DNA of 34,127 nt from JBHHZI01 sp046757965 (GCA_046757965.1 JBHHZI010000012.1:1-34127), one strand, 5' to 3'. Positions 1 to 8,987 are shown, numbered from the stretch's first letter. The notes: a model not told the origin generated them from the letters alone. A program made the numbers and translations.

Positions 1-323
1 ACGACCCACGCACCGTGCTCCTCGAACCGATGGAGGCCACGGCCGACGTGAGTGCACTGCGGGATCTCGCTGGCGTGAGAGAGATCGAACAGGACGGCTC
101 GATCTGGAAGCTGGCCCTGACCCAGGCCAGTGATCCCGCCGAGGTCATCCGGGGCGTCGTGGCGGCCGTGCCCCCGGCGCGAGTGGAGCTGCATCGTCCC
201 AGCCTCGAGGACGTCTTCGTGCAGATCGTCACCGCCTCGGCGGCCGCAGGGGGGCGCGGAGCCGCCCAGGTGAGGGCGTCGGTCTCGGAACCGGCCCCGG
301 CGGCGCAGGGAGCACAAGGGTGA
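1..323 (+). CDS. ABC transporter ATP-binding protein, C-terminal part (truncated by window start)
   Basis: The reading frame is already open at the first bases and ends with a TGA at 321-323, so only about the last 106 residues are present. The Walker and signature motifs lie outside the window. The visible part matches the C-terminal extension of NatA-type ABC exporter ATPases (DUF4162-like): an 'LLEP' segment, a small alpha/beta region, and the closing motif SLEDVFVQIV, which resembles the SLEDVF motif common in this family. A low-complexity Ala/Gly/Pro tail follows. The stop overlaps the GTG start of the permease gene, so the two are translationally coupled. The assignment rests on this tail plus the neighbour. 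The substrate is unknown. Confidence 0.75.
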   Translation, partial: DPRTVLLEPMEATADVSALRDLAGVREIEQDGSIWKLALTQASDPAEVIRGVVAAVPPARVELHRPSLEDVFVQIVTASAAAGGRGAAQVRASVSEPAPAAQGAQG

Positions 324-1708
324 GCCGCATCCTCTGGATTGCCCGGCGCGAGTTCCTCGCGACGGTGACCACCAAGGGGTTCATCATCGGGCTGCTCATC
401 ACCCCGACAATCATCGGTATGATGATCGTGGTGATGCCGATGCTGATGAATCAGGCTCCTCCCAAGGTGGACGGGGAGGTGGCGATTCTCGATCCCACCG
501 GCGAGGTGGCGACCGGCGTGGCCGACTTTCTGCAACCCGCCGAGATCGCCCGCCGCCGCGGTGACCTGAAGAAGAAGATCGATGCCGCAACCCCCGATGC
601 GGTGAAGCGACTGACCGCCGCCTCCGGAGCGAAAGAGACGGCGGATGCGGCGCTTACGGCGGCGCTGGGCGAGATCCCGAACATCAGCGTGCATTCTCTC
701 GATGCCGGCGCCGATGTCGAGGAGGAGAAGAAGCCCCTGCTGGTGGGTTCGGTGCAGGATGGCGGGCGGCTGGCCCTGGTCGTGGTGGACCCCGCCGCCG
801 TGACGCGCAGACCGGGAGAGGCGAAGTTCGGCAGCTACACGCTGTTCGTCCGGGAGAAGCTCGATGATCGCATCGAGGACGAGATCAAGGCGGCCCTGCG
901 CGAGTCGATCGTCGCCGCACGAGTCGGCCACGCCGGCCTCGATCGCGACGAGATCGATGCGCTGACCCACGTCAAGAGGGTGATCTCCACGACCGTCACG
1001 GCCGAAGGCGAGCAGAAGACGAACGAGATCTTCAACGCCATCCTGCCGGCGGGTTTCATGATCCTCCTGTTGATCGCCGTGCTCACCGGCGGGCAGCAGA
1101 TCCTGACGACGACCATCGAGGAGAAGTCCAGCCGCGTCATCGAGGTCCTGCTGAGCGCCGTGTCTCCCATGCAGATCATGGCCGGCAAGATTCTCGGGCA
1201 GCTCTGCGTCGGCATGGTGATGCTCGTTCTCTATGCCGGCATGGGCGTCGTGGCGCTCATCTCGTTCGCCCTGCTGGGTCTGGTGGATCTGTGGTTGCTG
1301 GTGTACCTGTTGATCTTCTATGTCATCGCGTACTTCACCCTCGGATCCCTGATGGCGGCCATCGGATCCGCGGTCAACGAGATGTCGGAAGCCCAGGGAT
1401 TGATGGCGCCGGTGATGATGACGATGATGATTCCCTGGATTCTCTGGATGCCGATCAGTCGCGATCCGAATTCGGTGTTCGCCACCGTCTGCAGCTTCAT
1501 TCCTCCGATCAATTCGTTCGTCATTCTTCTGCGGATGAGTTCGACCGCACCGCCACCCATGTGGCAGGTGTGGCTGTCCATTCTCGTCGGCGTGGCCGGC
1601 GTCTACGGCGCACTGTGGTTCGCCGCCAAGGTGTTTCGTGTCGGCCTGCTGATGTTCGGCAAGCCACCCAATCTGGCGACCCTGATTCGATGGGTCCGGA
1701 TGGCGTGA
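320..1708 (+). CDS. ABC-2 type exporter permease (NatB-like)
   Basis: The 462-residue product is the membrane partner of the upstream ATPase. Its GTG start at 320 overlaps the ATPase stop, with a GGGAG ribosome site just upstream. The N-terminus (SRILWIARREFLATVTTKGF) is typical of NatB-like permeases: a short cytoplasmic segment, then a first membrane helix at about residues 20-43. A large extracytoplasmic domain of roughly 190 residues follows. Residues 240-450 hold a cluster of about five to six membrane helices, including a Met-rich helix near 360-375. The conserved 'EEKSSRVIEVLLSAVSP' segment after the second helix is a family hallmark. Known relatives export Na+ or other small substrates, but the substrate here cannot be read from sequence. 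Confidence 0.9.
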   Translation: MSRILWIARREFLATVTTKGFIIGLLITPTIIGMMIVVMPMLMNQAPPKVDGEVAILDPTGEVATGVADFLQPAEIARRRGDLKKKIDAATPDAVKRLTAASGAKETADAALTAALGEIPNISVHSLDAGADVEEEKKPLLVGSVQDGGRLALVVVDPAAVTRRPGEAKFGSYTLFVREKLDDRIEDEIKAALRESIVAARVGHAGLDRDEIDALTHVKRVISTTVTAEGEQKTNEIFNAILPAGFMILLLIAVLTGGQQILTTTIEEKSSRVIEVLLSAVSPMQIMAGKILGQLCVGMVMLVLYAGMGVVALISFALLGLVDLWLLVYLLIFYVIAYFTLGSLMAAIGSAVNEMSEAQGLMAPVMMTMMIPWILWMPISRDPNSVFATVCSFIPPINSFVILLRMSSTAPPPMWQVWLSILVGVAGVYGALWFAAKVFRVGLLMFGKPPNLATLIRWVRMA

Positions 1709-1782
1709 GGCAGGGGGCCGGTTGCCGGACACGCCGCGCCGGCGGTGACCTCGCCGCCTGCGGAGAGGGCCGGTGGATGGGA

Positions 1783-1788
1783 TACAGT
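1783..1788 (+). promoter_or_regulatory. Possible -10 element upstream of arcA
   Basis: TACAGT matches four of six positions of a sigma-70 -10 box. It lies 9 bases before an ATG at 1798 that opens a 10-codon reading frame, and 34 bases before the arcA start. No convincing -35 box is visible. It is the only AT-leaning hexamer in the 113-base gap between the permease gene and arcA. Confidence 0.3.
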
Positions 1789-1822
1789 ACCGGGGCCATG
1801 TTCTCTCCAGCGCGAATTCCCC

Positions 1823-3076
1823 GTGCCTGACTTCCGCGTCGATTCGGAGGTGGGCAAACTCCGCACGGTCCTCGTGCATCATCCCGACCTCAGCCTTCAA
1901 CGGCTGACGCCGTCCAACTGTCGGGACCTGCTGTTCGATGATGTGGTGTGGGTTCGCAAGGCCAGGCGCCAGCACGATGAATTCGTCTCCCATCTGCGGG
2001 ACCGCGCGGTCGAGGTCCTGTTCCTTGGAGATCTGCTGGCCGAGACTCTGGCGGCATCGAGCGAGGCGCGGACCTGGATGCTCGACCGGGTGGTCTCCGA
2101 CCTGACCGTCGGGCTGTCGCTTGCCGGCGAGGTCAGGGCCTATCTCGATGAGATGCCGCCGCAGGATCTGGCGCGCCACCTCATCGGCGGCCTGATGGAA
2201 TCCGAGGTGGAGCATGGCGACTGGGCCGGCTATTCCCTCACGGCGTGCGCCGCAGTGGCCCACGGGTTCATCCTGCCGCCCTTGCCCAACTCGCTCTTCA
2301 CGCGCGACTCGTCCTGCTGGATCGGTGGTGGCGTGAGCCTGAGCCCGATGTACTTCCGGGCCCGTGCCCTCGAGGTCATCAACGTCGCGGCGATCTACCG
2401 TTTCCATCCGCGCTTCGCGAAGGCGGACTTTGATTTCTGGTCACCCCTGGACGAACGGCCGGGTCGTGTCACGCTCGAGGGTTTCGGGCGTGCGTCCCTG
2501 GAGGGCGGCGACGTGATGCCCATCGGGAACAAGACGGTTCTCATCGGCCTCAGTCAGCGAACCACGGCCTCCATGATCGAACGCCTGGCGAGCACGCTGT
2601 TCGGAGCCGGAGTGATCGAGCGGGTCATCGTCTGTCAGATGACGCCGGATCGGGCCCACATGCACCTCGACACGGTCTTCACGATGCTCGACCGCGACGC
2701 CGTGACCGTCTACCCGAAGGTCGTGGACTCCGCCCCGGCGTACAGTTTGCGGCCGGCCGACGGGAACCACAAACTGGAGATCACCCGAGAGAAGAGCTTT
2801 CTCGCCGCGGTGCAGGACGCCCTGGGTGTCGCCGCGTTGCGGGTCATCTCGACCGGGGGCGATGAACCGCAGGCCGCCCGGGAGCAGTGGGACGACGGCA
2901 ACAATGTCGTGGCGATCGAACCGGGTGTCGTGATGGCGTACGCGCGCAACGAACACACGAATGCCCGGCTGGAGGCCGCCGGCATCGAGGTGATCACCTT
3001 CGACGGGTCGGAACTGGGGCGTGGTCGCGGCGGCGGGCATTGCATGACCTGTCCGCTGCTCAGAGATCCTGCATGA
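1823..3076 (+). CDS. arcA: Arginine deiminase
   Basis: This enzyme hydrolyses L-arginine to L-citrulline and ammonia, the first step of the catabolic arginine deiminase pathway. The N-terminus VDSEVGKLRTVLVHHPDLSL and the following LTPSN are family signatures. The catalytic set known from Pseudomonas ArcA is present: Asp162 (FTRD), Glu227 (LEGGDV), His281 and Asp283 (MHLDTV) and nucleophile Cys407 (GGGHCMTCPL). The open frame extends to a GTG at 1745, but family alignment by eye places the start at GTG 1823, giving 417 residues, the usual family length. No strong ribosome site precedes 1823. A 10-codon frame starting at ATG 1798 overlaps the start and could couple translation. arcB and arcC follow on the same strand. 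Confidence 0.95.
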   Translation: MPDFRVDSEVGKLRTVLVHHPDLSLQRLTPSNCRDLLFDDVVWVRKARRQHDEFVSHLRDRAVEVLFLGDLLAETLAASSEARTWMLDRVVSDLTVGLSLAGEVRAYLDEMPPQDLARHLIGGLMESEVEHGDWAGYSLTACAAVAHGFILPPLPNSLFTRDSSCWIGGGVSLSPMYFRARALEVINVAAIYRFHPRFAKADFDFWSPLDERPGRVTLEGFGRASLEGGDVMPIGNKTVLIGLSQRTTASMIERLASTLFGAGVIERVIVCQMTPDRAHMHLDTVFTMLDRDAVTVYPKVVDSAPAYSLRPADGNHKLEITREKSFLAAVQDALGVAALRVISTGGDEPQAAREQWDDGNNVVAIEPGVVMAYARNEHTNARLEAAGIEVITFDGSELGRGRGGGHCMTCPLLRDPA

Positions 3077-3209
3077 GGTTGAACCGGACGAGGCAAGACA
3101 GGAGGGCCGCGAGGTCCGGGCCGGACCGGGATGCCGGTGCCTTCGACAGGGCCGGGATCTTCCCCCACGCCGGCCGGCAGGGGTCCTTGCCCGGGAGGGA
3201 TGCCACGAG

Positions 3210-4211
3210 ATGACCGTTCGATTGCGCAATCGCCATTTCCTGAAGCTCGATGATTTCGAGCCAGATGAGATCCTCGCCCTGCTCGATCTGGCGGTTCACC
3301 TGAAAAAGTCCAAGAAGGAGGAGCGGGAAGAACGCCATCTCGTCGGGCGCAACATCGCCCTGATCTTCGAGAAGACCTCGACACGAACACGGTGTGCCTT
3401 CGAGGTGGCGGCCCACGATCAGGGGGCATCCGTGACCTACCTCGGGCCCGGGGGTTCCCAGATCGGGCACAAGGAATCGATGAAGGACACCGCCCGTGTC
3501 CTGGGGCGCTTCTTCGACGGTATCGAGTACCGGGGATTCGGCCAGACCGTGGTGGAGGAACTCGCCGCGCATGCGGGGGTTCCGGTCTGGAACGGGCTGA
3601 CCGACGAGCACCATCCGACACAGGTCCTGGCGGACGTGATGACGATGCGTGAACATGCCGGCAAGACGCTGGACGAGATCGCCTACTGCTACATCGGTGA
3701 CGCGCGCAACAACATGGGCAACTCGCTCCTGGTGGGGGGCGCGAAGCTCGGCATGGATGTCCGCCTCGTGGCCCCTCCGGTTCTCTGGCCGGAGGAGGGA
3801 TTCGTTGAACGTGCGCGGGAGATCGCGGTGACAACGGGAGCCCGGGTCACCCTCACCGGGGAGATCGAGGCCGGCGTGGCCGGTTGTGACTTCGTCCACA
3901 CGGATGTGTGGGTCTCCATGGGCGAACCGCCGGAGGCGTGGGAGGAGCGGATCGACCTGCTCGGAACCTATCAGGTCACCCGGGCCGTGATGGAGGCCAC
4001 CGGCCGGCCGCAGGCCCGTTTCATGCACTGCCTGCCGTCCTTTCATAACCGCGACACCGCGGTGGGTGAGGATGTGTTTCGCCGGTTCGGCCTCGACGGT
4101 CTGGAAGTGACCGAGGAGGTTTTTGAGTCGCCTGCATCCATCGTGTTCGACCAGGCGGAGAACCGGCTGCACACCATCAAGGCGGTCCTGGTCGCCACTC
4201 TCTCCCGGTGA
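3210..4211 (+). CDS. arcB: Ornithine carbamoyltransferase, catabolic type
   Basis: In this operon the enzyme should run in the phosphorolytic direction, converting citrulline and phosphate to ornithine and carbamoyl phosphate. The 333-residue length fits the catabolic OTCase group. The carbamoyl-phosphate motif STRTR is at residues 57-61, HPTQ begins at His135, and the ornithine-side HCLP motif is at 273-276. The GHKESMKDTARVLGRF segment is also characteristic. ATG 3210 has a GGGAGG sequence 11 bases upstream. A 133-base gap separates it from arcA, and its stop overlaps an upstream in-frame GTG of the arcC frame. Anabolic ArgF is a less likely alternative, because arcA and arcC flank it directly. 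Confidence 0.95.
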   Translation: MTVRLRNRHFLKLDDFEPDEILALLDLAVHLKKSKKEEREERHLVGRNIALIFEKTSTRTRCAFEVAAHDQGASVTYLGPGGSQIGHKESMKDTARVLGRFFDGIEYRGFGQTVVEELAAHAGVPVWNGLTDEHHPTQVLADVMTMREHAGKTLDEIAYCYIGDARNNMGNSLLVGGAKLGMDVRLVAPPVLWPEEGFVERAREIAVTTGARVTLTGEIEAGVAGCDFVHTDVWVSMGEPPEAWEERIDLLGTYQVTRAVMEATGRPQARFMHCLPSFHNRDTAVGEDVFRRFGLDGLEVTEEVFESPASIVFDQAENRLHTIKAVLVATLSR

Positions 4212-4249
4212 CGCCGCAACCTACAGGGGCCGCGTCCGAGGTCGGCACG

Positions 4250-5155
4250 ATGCGAATCCTGGTGGCGCTGGGAGGGAATGCCCTGCTCAGGCGCGGTGAG
4301 CCGCTGACCGCGGAGAACCAGCGAAGCAATGTTCGCATCGCCGCTCAGGCACTCGCTCCGATCGCCGAGAATAATCAGCTCGTCATCTCACATGGGAACG
4401 GGCCGCAGGTCGGACTGCTCGCGCTGCAGGCCGTGTGTTATGACGCGGCGGCCACCTATCCTCTTGATGTACTGGGCGCACAGAGCGACGGGATGATCGG
4501 TTACCTCGTCGAGCAGGAACTGGGCAACCTCCTGCCGGTCGACCGCCCGTTCGCCACGGTGCTCACCATGGTGGAGGTCGACCCTCACGATCCGGCCTTT
4601 GACAAGCCCACGAAACCGATCGGCCCGCTCTACGATCGCGCCACCGCCACGCGTCTGGCGAAGGAGTATGGCTGGAGCATTGCCCGGGACGGCAAGCGAT
4701 GGCGGCGGGTCGTGCCGTCGCCGTTGCCGCGGCGCATCTTCGAGATCCGTCCGATCCAGTGGCTGCTGGAGCAAGGAACCATCGTCATCTGCACCGGAGG
4801 AGGCGGCATCCCGACGCTGTACGGCGAGGACGGGAACCTGAGGGGGGCGGAGGCGGTCATCGACAAGGACCGGGCCAGCGCCTTGCTGGCCACCCAGCTG
4901 GCCTGCGACATGCTGATCCTCGCCACCGATGTCGGGGGCGTGTACCGTGACTGGGGCACCGACCGCGCGGAGCTGATTCACCGGGCCGCGGTCGAGGAGA
5001 TGCGAGAACTGACGCTGGCCGAGGGCAGCATGGGACCCAAGGTGGAGGCGGCGTGCGCCTTCGCCGGTGACACCGGCAACGTCGCCGTCATCGGGGCCCT
5101 GGCGGATATCGATCGTATCCTGGCCGGAGAAGCGGGCACCCGGATCGAGGGGTGA
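4250..5155 (+). CDS. arcC: Carbamate kinase
   Basis: This kinase transfers the phosphate of carbamoyl phosphate to ADP, releasing ATP, ammonia and CO2. It is the energy-yielding last step of the pathway. The ATG at 4250 is chosen because MRILVALGGNALLRRG is the normal family N-terminus and a GAGG site lies 8 bases upstream; the open frame itself reaches GTG 4208. The product is 301 residues. Visible signatures are GGNAL at the N-terminus, HGNGPQVG near residue 47, the glycine-rich GGGGIP loop, DKDRASALLA, TDVGGVY and the C-terminal GSMGPKVEA. All are expected for an active carbamate kinase of the amino-acid kinase fold. No arginine/ornithine antiporter gene follows; the next gene encodes an exported peptidase. 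Confidence 0.95.
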   Translation: MRILVALGGNALLRRGEPLTAENQRSNVRIAAQALAPIAENNQLVISHGNGPQVGLLALQAVCYDAAATYPLDVLGAQSDGMIGYLVEQELGNLLPVDRPFATVLTMVEVDPHDPAFDKPTKPIGPLYDRATATRLAKEYGWSIARDGKRWRRVVPSPLPRRIFEIRPIQWLLEQGTIVICTGGGGIPTLYGEDGNLRGAEAVIDKDRASALLATQLACDMLILATDVGGVYRDWGTDRAELIHRAAVEEMRELTLAEGSMGPKVEAACAFAGDTGNVAVIGALADIDRILAGEAGTRIEG

Positions 5156-5257
5156 GGACCTGCGGCGGCTGAACGGTCCGGAGCGGGATCCGGAAGAGGC
5201 CGGCAGCCCACCGCGCCGGTTCGGGCAATTCGAATCAAGAGGTACCAGAGGAGACCG

Positions 5258-8200
5258 ATGAGAGTTCGTGCCGTTCGCCACGCCCTGTTCCTTACAGCGC
5301 TGCTGCCTGTCGTCATCGGGGCGCCGGCGCTGCTTACGGCATCGATTTCGATGGAGACTGCCGTCGACCGTGTTCTCGGCGCCACCTCCGATGCCGCGGC
5401 GCAGACGGCCCTGGAGGAACTCCGGGCCGACCCCGCCTGGGAGGCTCTCTCTCGCCCTCGCTTCGACGAACTCGAGGAGATGATCGCAGCTCGCGGACCG
5501 GTCGCGCCGCCTGCCGACGGGGTCCGGCTCGAGGAGATCGCGGTGGCGACGGCCGGCGGCACGATACCGGTGCTCGTTCGCCTTCCCGGCGACTACACCA
5601 CGGCTCGATCCTGGCCGCTGCTGCTGGCGCTGCACGGTGGTCCGCCGCGCAGCGAGGAGCAGGCTCGCCGGGGGGCGCGGCGCATGATGGAGGTCTGGGC
5701 GCCGTCCACGGACCGACAGGGCTGGATGGTGGCCGCTCCGGTCATGCGCACCACGGTGAGCGTGGATGCCTTCACCCAGGACCGGTTGCCGTACGAGATC
5801 TTTCATCCGGAGCAAGCCGAGGCGGTCATCCGCGCACTGTCGCGCCGCTACGCGGTGGATCGCGACCGGGTCGTGGCCACCGGCATCTCGCTCGGTTCCA
5901 ACTTCTCCATCGCCTTCGCGGCGTCCCGGCCGGACCTGTTCGCCGCCATCGTGCCGGTCTCCACCGAGGGTGAGTCGCGGGAGCGGCTGATCCGAGATCT
6001 TGTCGGTGTTCCGATCTACCTGCTCGAGGGCACCGAGGACGCCAACATCCTCACCATCACGGGGCCGCGTGCCCTGAGGGATACCCTGCGGGATCTCGGC
6101 GGCGAGATCGTCTACCGGGAATTCGCGGGCCGCGCCCACGAGGGATTCTCCGAGCACTATGACGACGTCCTGAGGTGGCTCGCGAGGCATCCCCGCCGCC
6201 GGGATCCGAGAACCGTCCTGAGAGTGCCGCATGACGGCATCGTGCCGGTGGCGCGTCGTGTTCACTGGGTCGAGAGCGACACGCGCCAGGGCCTGGTGCG
6301 GGCCCGGGTGACGGGCCCGACCGGGATCTCCATCGACGCGTGGCATGCCACCAGGCTGACACTTCTTCTCGATGACGATCTCCTGGATCTGGACCGCCCG
6401 ATCACGGTCCGCGTCAACGGGGAGCTGGTGCACGACGGCATGATCCCGCGCTCGATCGCCACGGCCCTCGCCGGCTTCCGCCGCACGGGGGACCCCCATC
6501 TGGTCGCTGCCCGCCTCACGGTCGAGGTTCCGGTCAACCGCGGTTCCCTGGCGGCCGGGCGGCGCCTTGCCCGGGAGGTGACGCCAACGCATGCTCCGGG
6601 TCGCCTCTCGTACTGGGAGACATTTGCCGCGGCCGCCCTTCGGGAGCGGTTTCCCGGCATCGGGTTCGACGCCGTCGAGGTCGACCGGCCCGCCGGGGAG
6701 GAGGTCCTCGATGGCGTGGCGCTGCGCGTCACCGATGTGGACCCCCGGGCGGAGGTGGCCCGGGCAGGCCTTCAGGTGGGTGATGTTCTTCTCGATGTGA
6801 ACGGCGAGCCGTTCTTTGCCGGTGGCGGCGTGAAGGCTCTCACCGAGCGAACCCGGCGGGACCTCCGGGGCGCCTTGCGGACCGTGGACCTGAGGGTTCG
6901 CCGGCAGGAGGCAACCCTCACCCTGTCGGCGAACCTCGGTCTGGGCCCGTACACCCACACGACTCCGCCGCCTGCGGCATCGCCGCGGGCGGCTCCACCA
7001 CTCGCCTTCGACCATTATCACCGGGTCGATGAGATCGAGGCGTTGCTCGCGTCCATCGTGGCGCGGCATTCGGACCTCGCCCGCCTGGTCGAGATCGGGC
7101 GGAGTCGGGCGAACCGGCCGATCCTTGCCGTGGAGATCAATAACCCCGTCACGGGACCGGCGGGGGACAAGCCGGGCTTCTACCTGGATGGCAACATTCA
7201 TGGTGGTGAGATCCTCGGAGGCGAGGGAGCGCTCTACTTCGTGAATCACCTCCTGACGACCTACGGTCAGGATGAAGAGATCACCCGTCTGGTCGACCGC
7301 CTGGCGTTCTATGTCGTCTGCGTGGTCAATCCGGACGGTCGCGTCATCTCGGTGGAGACGCCCGAGAACCACCGGTGGAACCTCCGGCCGGTCGACGAGG
7401 ATGGAGACGGTCGGTTCGATGAGGATCCGCCCGAGGACCTCGATGGCGATGGCGCCATTCTCACCATGCGAGTCGCAGACGCCGACGGGGACTGGATGAT
7501 CTCCCCGGACGATCCCCGGCTGATGGTCCACCGGCGTCGCCCGGCTCCAGTTGCGGGGGATGCGGAGTCCGTCTCCGGCCACGGACGGGGCGGCTCTGGC
7601 GATGCCGGTGGACCGTTCTACCGTCTCCTGACCGAGGGCATCGACAATGATGGAGACGGTGCCTTCAACGAGGACCGCATCGGCGGCGTCGACCTGAACC
7701 GCAACTTCCCGGCCAACTGGCACCCGGCGCAGTTTGCCTCGGGTCCGTACCCGCTGTCCGAGCCGGAATCCCGCGCCCTGGTGGACTACATCACGGCGCA
7801 TCCAAGTATCGCCGCCATCCACACCTACCACACCAGCGGCGGCATGCTGCTGCGTTTTCCGACACTGGCGGATCAGGACTGGGATTTTCCCGCTGCAGAT
7901 CTCGAGGACTACCGCGAGATCGCCGCGGCCGGAGTGCCGCTGACCGGTTACGACAACTATGCCTTCTCGAAGAAGAAGATCGTGGACCTGATGCACCCGG
8001 GTCATGGGGTCTTCAACGACTGGGGGTCGAGCGTCTTCGGCGTGCTCACCATGACCACAGAGATGTGGAAGCATCCGCTCGACGAGGGGGAGGCCTCGCT
8101 TCTGGCCTGGAACGACCGCGTTCTCGGTGGCGCCGGGTTCATCGCGTGGCATGTCTGGCAGCATCCGCAGCTCGGTCCGGTCGAGCTGGGCGGGTGGGAC

Positions 8201-8776
8201 CGGTTCACGGTCTCGAATCCGCCGGAGGACCGGATCGAGGACGAGGTGGAGCGCAACAACCGCTGGGTCCTCAGCTTCGCACAGCGCCTGCCACAGGTTC
8301 GCATCCTGGAGGCGGCGGCCAGTCTCCCGGGGGGACGGCACGGCCATGTCCGGATCGAGGCGACCGTGGCGAACACCGGCTGGATGCCGACTGCCACCGC
8401 CTATGCAACCGATGTCCTCGAGACGGCTCACCCGGTCGAGGTGCGCCTGAGCACCGCCGGTCTCGAGGTCGTCGCGGGCGATGCGGTCGCCGATCTGGGA
8501 GTCCTGCCGGGCACCCACGGCGGCAAGCCTGAACCACATCGGCTGAGCTGGGAACTGGCCTGTCCGTCCGCCGCTGCGAGCCTGGCGCCGGGGGCGACGC
8601 CGTGGGCGGAGATCACGGTGTCGTCCGAGAAGGCGGGAACCGTGCGCCAGCGCGTCGATCTGGCAGCCGAGACCCGACAGGCGTGCCATGCGGCGCCAGC
8701 CGTGGGACGGCACCGGCCGGCCACCGGGAGGGCCTTCACCGGAATCGCCGGCAGCGTCTCCGCCGCCCGGCCCTGA
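5258..8776 (+). CDS. Exported esterase-PDZ-M14 zinc carboxypeptidase fusion
   Basis: The 1172-residue product has an N-terminal signal peptide (about residues 1-30) and three recognisable modules. Residues 100-310 form an alpha/beta-hydrolase of the esterase/phospholipase type: nucleophile Ser211 in GISLGS, candidate Asp261, and His294 in GRAHEGF. Residues 480-560 resemble a PDZ domain (VARAGLQVGDVLLDVNGEPF). Residues 590-980 are an M14 carboxypeptidase with zinc ligands His648 and Glu651 (NIHGGE), His855 (IHTYH) and catalytic Glu935 (TTEMW). Between the ligands sits a long insert rich in DxDGDG sequences at about 713-760 and 795-806, which look like calcium loops. A beta-rich tail follows. 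AGAGGAGA precedes the ATG. Likely role: periplasmic or secreted peptide and ester hydrolysis; substrates are unknown. Confidence 0.88.
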   Translation: MRVRAVRHALFLTALLPVVIGAPALLTASISMETAVDRVLGATSDAAAQTALEELRADPAWEALSRPRFDELEEMIAARGPVAPPADGVRLEEIAVATAGGTIPVLVRLPGDYTTARSWPLLLALHGGPPRSEEQARRGARRMMEVWAPSTDRQGWMVAAPVMRTTVSVDAFTQDRLPYEIFHPEQAEAVIRALSRRYAVDRDRVVATGISLGSNFSIAFAASRPDLFAAIVPVSTEGESRERLIRDLVGVPIYLLEGTEDANILTITGPRALRDTLRDLGGEIVYREFAGRAHEGFSEHYDDVLRWLARHPRRRDPRTVLRVPHDGIVPVARRVHWVESDTRQGLVRARVTGPTGISIDAWHATRLTLLLDDDLLDLDRPITVRVNGELVHDGMIPRSIATALAGFRRTGDPHLVAARLTVEVPVNRGSLAAGRRLAREVTPTHAPGRLSYWETFAAAALRERFPGIGFDAVEVDRPAGEEVLDGVALRVTDVDPRAEVARAGLQVGDVLLDVNGEPFFAGGGVKALTERTRRDLRGALRTVDLRVRRQEATLTLSANLGLGPYTHTTPPPAASPRAAPPLAFDHYHRVDEIEALLASIVARHSDLARLVEIGRSRANRPILAVEINNPVTGPAGDKPGFYLDGNIHGGEILGGEGALYFVNHLLTTYGQDEEITRLVDRLAFYVVCVVNPDGRVISVETPENHRWNLRPVDEDGDGRFDEDPPEDLDGDGAILTMRVADADGDWMISPDDPRLMVHRRRPAPVAGDAESVSGHGRGGSGDAGGPFYRLLTEGIDNDGDGAFNEDRIGGVDLNRNFPANWHPAQFASGPYPLSEPESRALVDYITAHPSIAAIHTYHTSGGMLLRFPTLADQDWDFPAADLEDYREIAAAGVPLTGYDNYAFSKKKIVDLMHPGHGVFNDWGSSVFGVLTMTTEMWKHPLDEGEASLLAWNDRVLGGAGFIAWHVWQHPQLGPVELGGWDRFTVSNPPEDRIEDEVERNNRWVLSFAQRLPQVRILEAAASLPGGRHGHVRIEATVANTGWMPTATAYATDVLETAHPVEVRLSTAGLEVVAGDAVADLGVLPGTHGGKPEPHRLSWELACPSAAASLAPGATPWAEITVSSEKAGTVRQRVDLAAETRQACHAAPAVGRHRPATGRAFTGIAGSVSAARP

Positions 8777-8927
8777 CGCCGGACGACTCCGCAGCCCGCG
8801 CCTGTTTGCATGCAGGCCCGCCGGGTCGTTCCCGAGCGACCGCCGACCCTTGACCCGGGCGGTCTGGGGACCTCCCGCACGCCACGGCCAGGCTCGCGCG
8901 CGCTGTCAGCGACCTGCCGAGGTGCTG

Positions 8928-8933
8928 TATAGT
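8928..8933 (+). promoter_or_regulatory. -10 element of the Asp-box protein gene
   Basis: TATAGT matches five of six sigma-70 -10 positions and lies 54 bases before the ATG at 8988. The sequence CTGTCA at 8903-8908 is a four-of-six -35 candidate, but the 19-base spacing is long. It sits in the 211-base gap after the M14 fusion gene, which otherwise shows no small gene or clear terminator. Confidence 0.45.
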
Positions 8934-8987
8934 GCGCAGGTTTCCTTTCTGTAGCGGTTCTGTGACTTCGTTTCGCGGGAGAGAGGC

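Noticed and set aside
1411..1435. A run of repeated gatgat/atgatg units resembling a microsatellite
   Set aside because: It encodes a Met-rich membrane helix of the permease in frame; no independent repeat function is needed.
4388..8713. A 1441-codon open frame on the minus strand
   Set aside because: It lies antisense to arcC and the M14 fusion, whose motifs are intact. Its translation is Arg/Asp/Gly-rich without domains, as expected for a shadow frame in GC-rich DNA.
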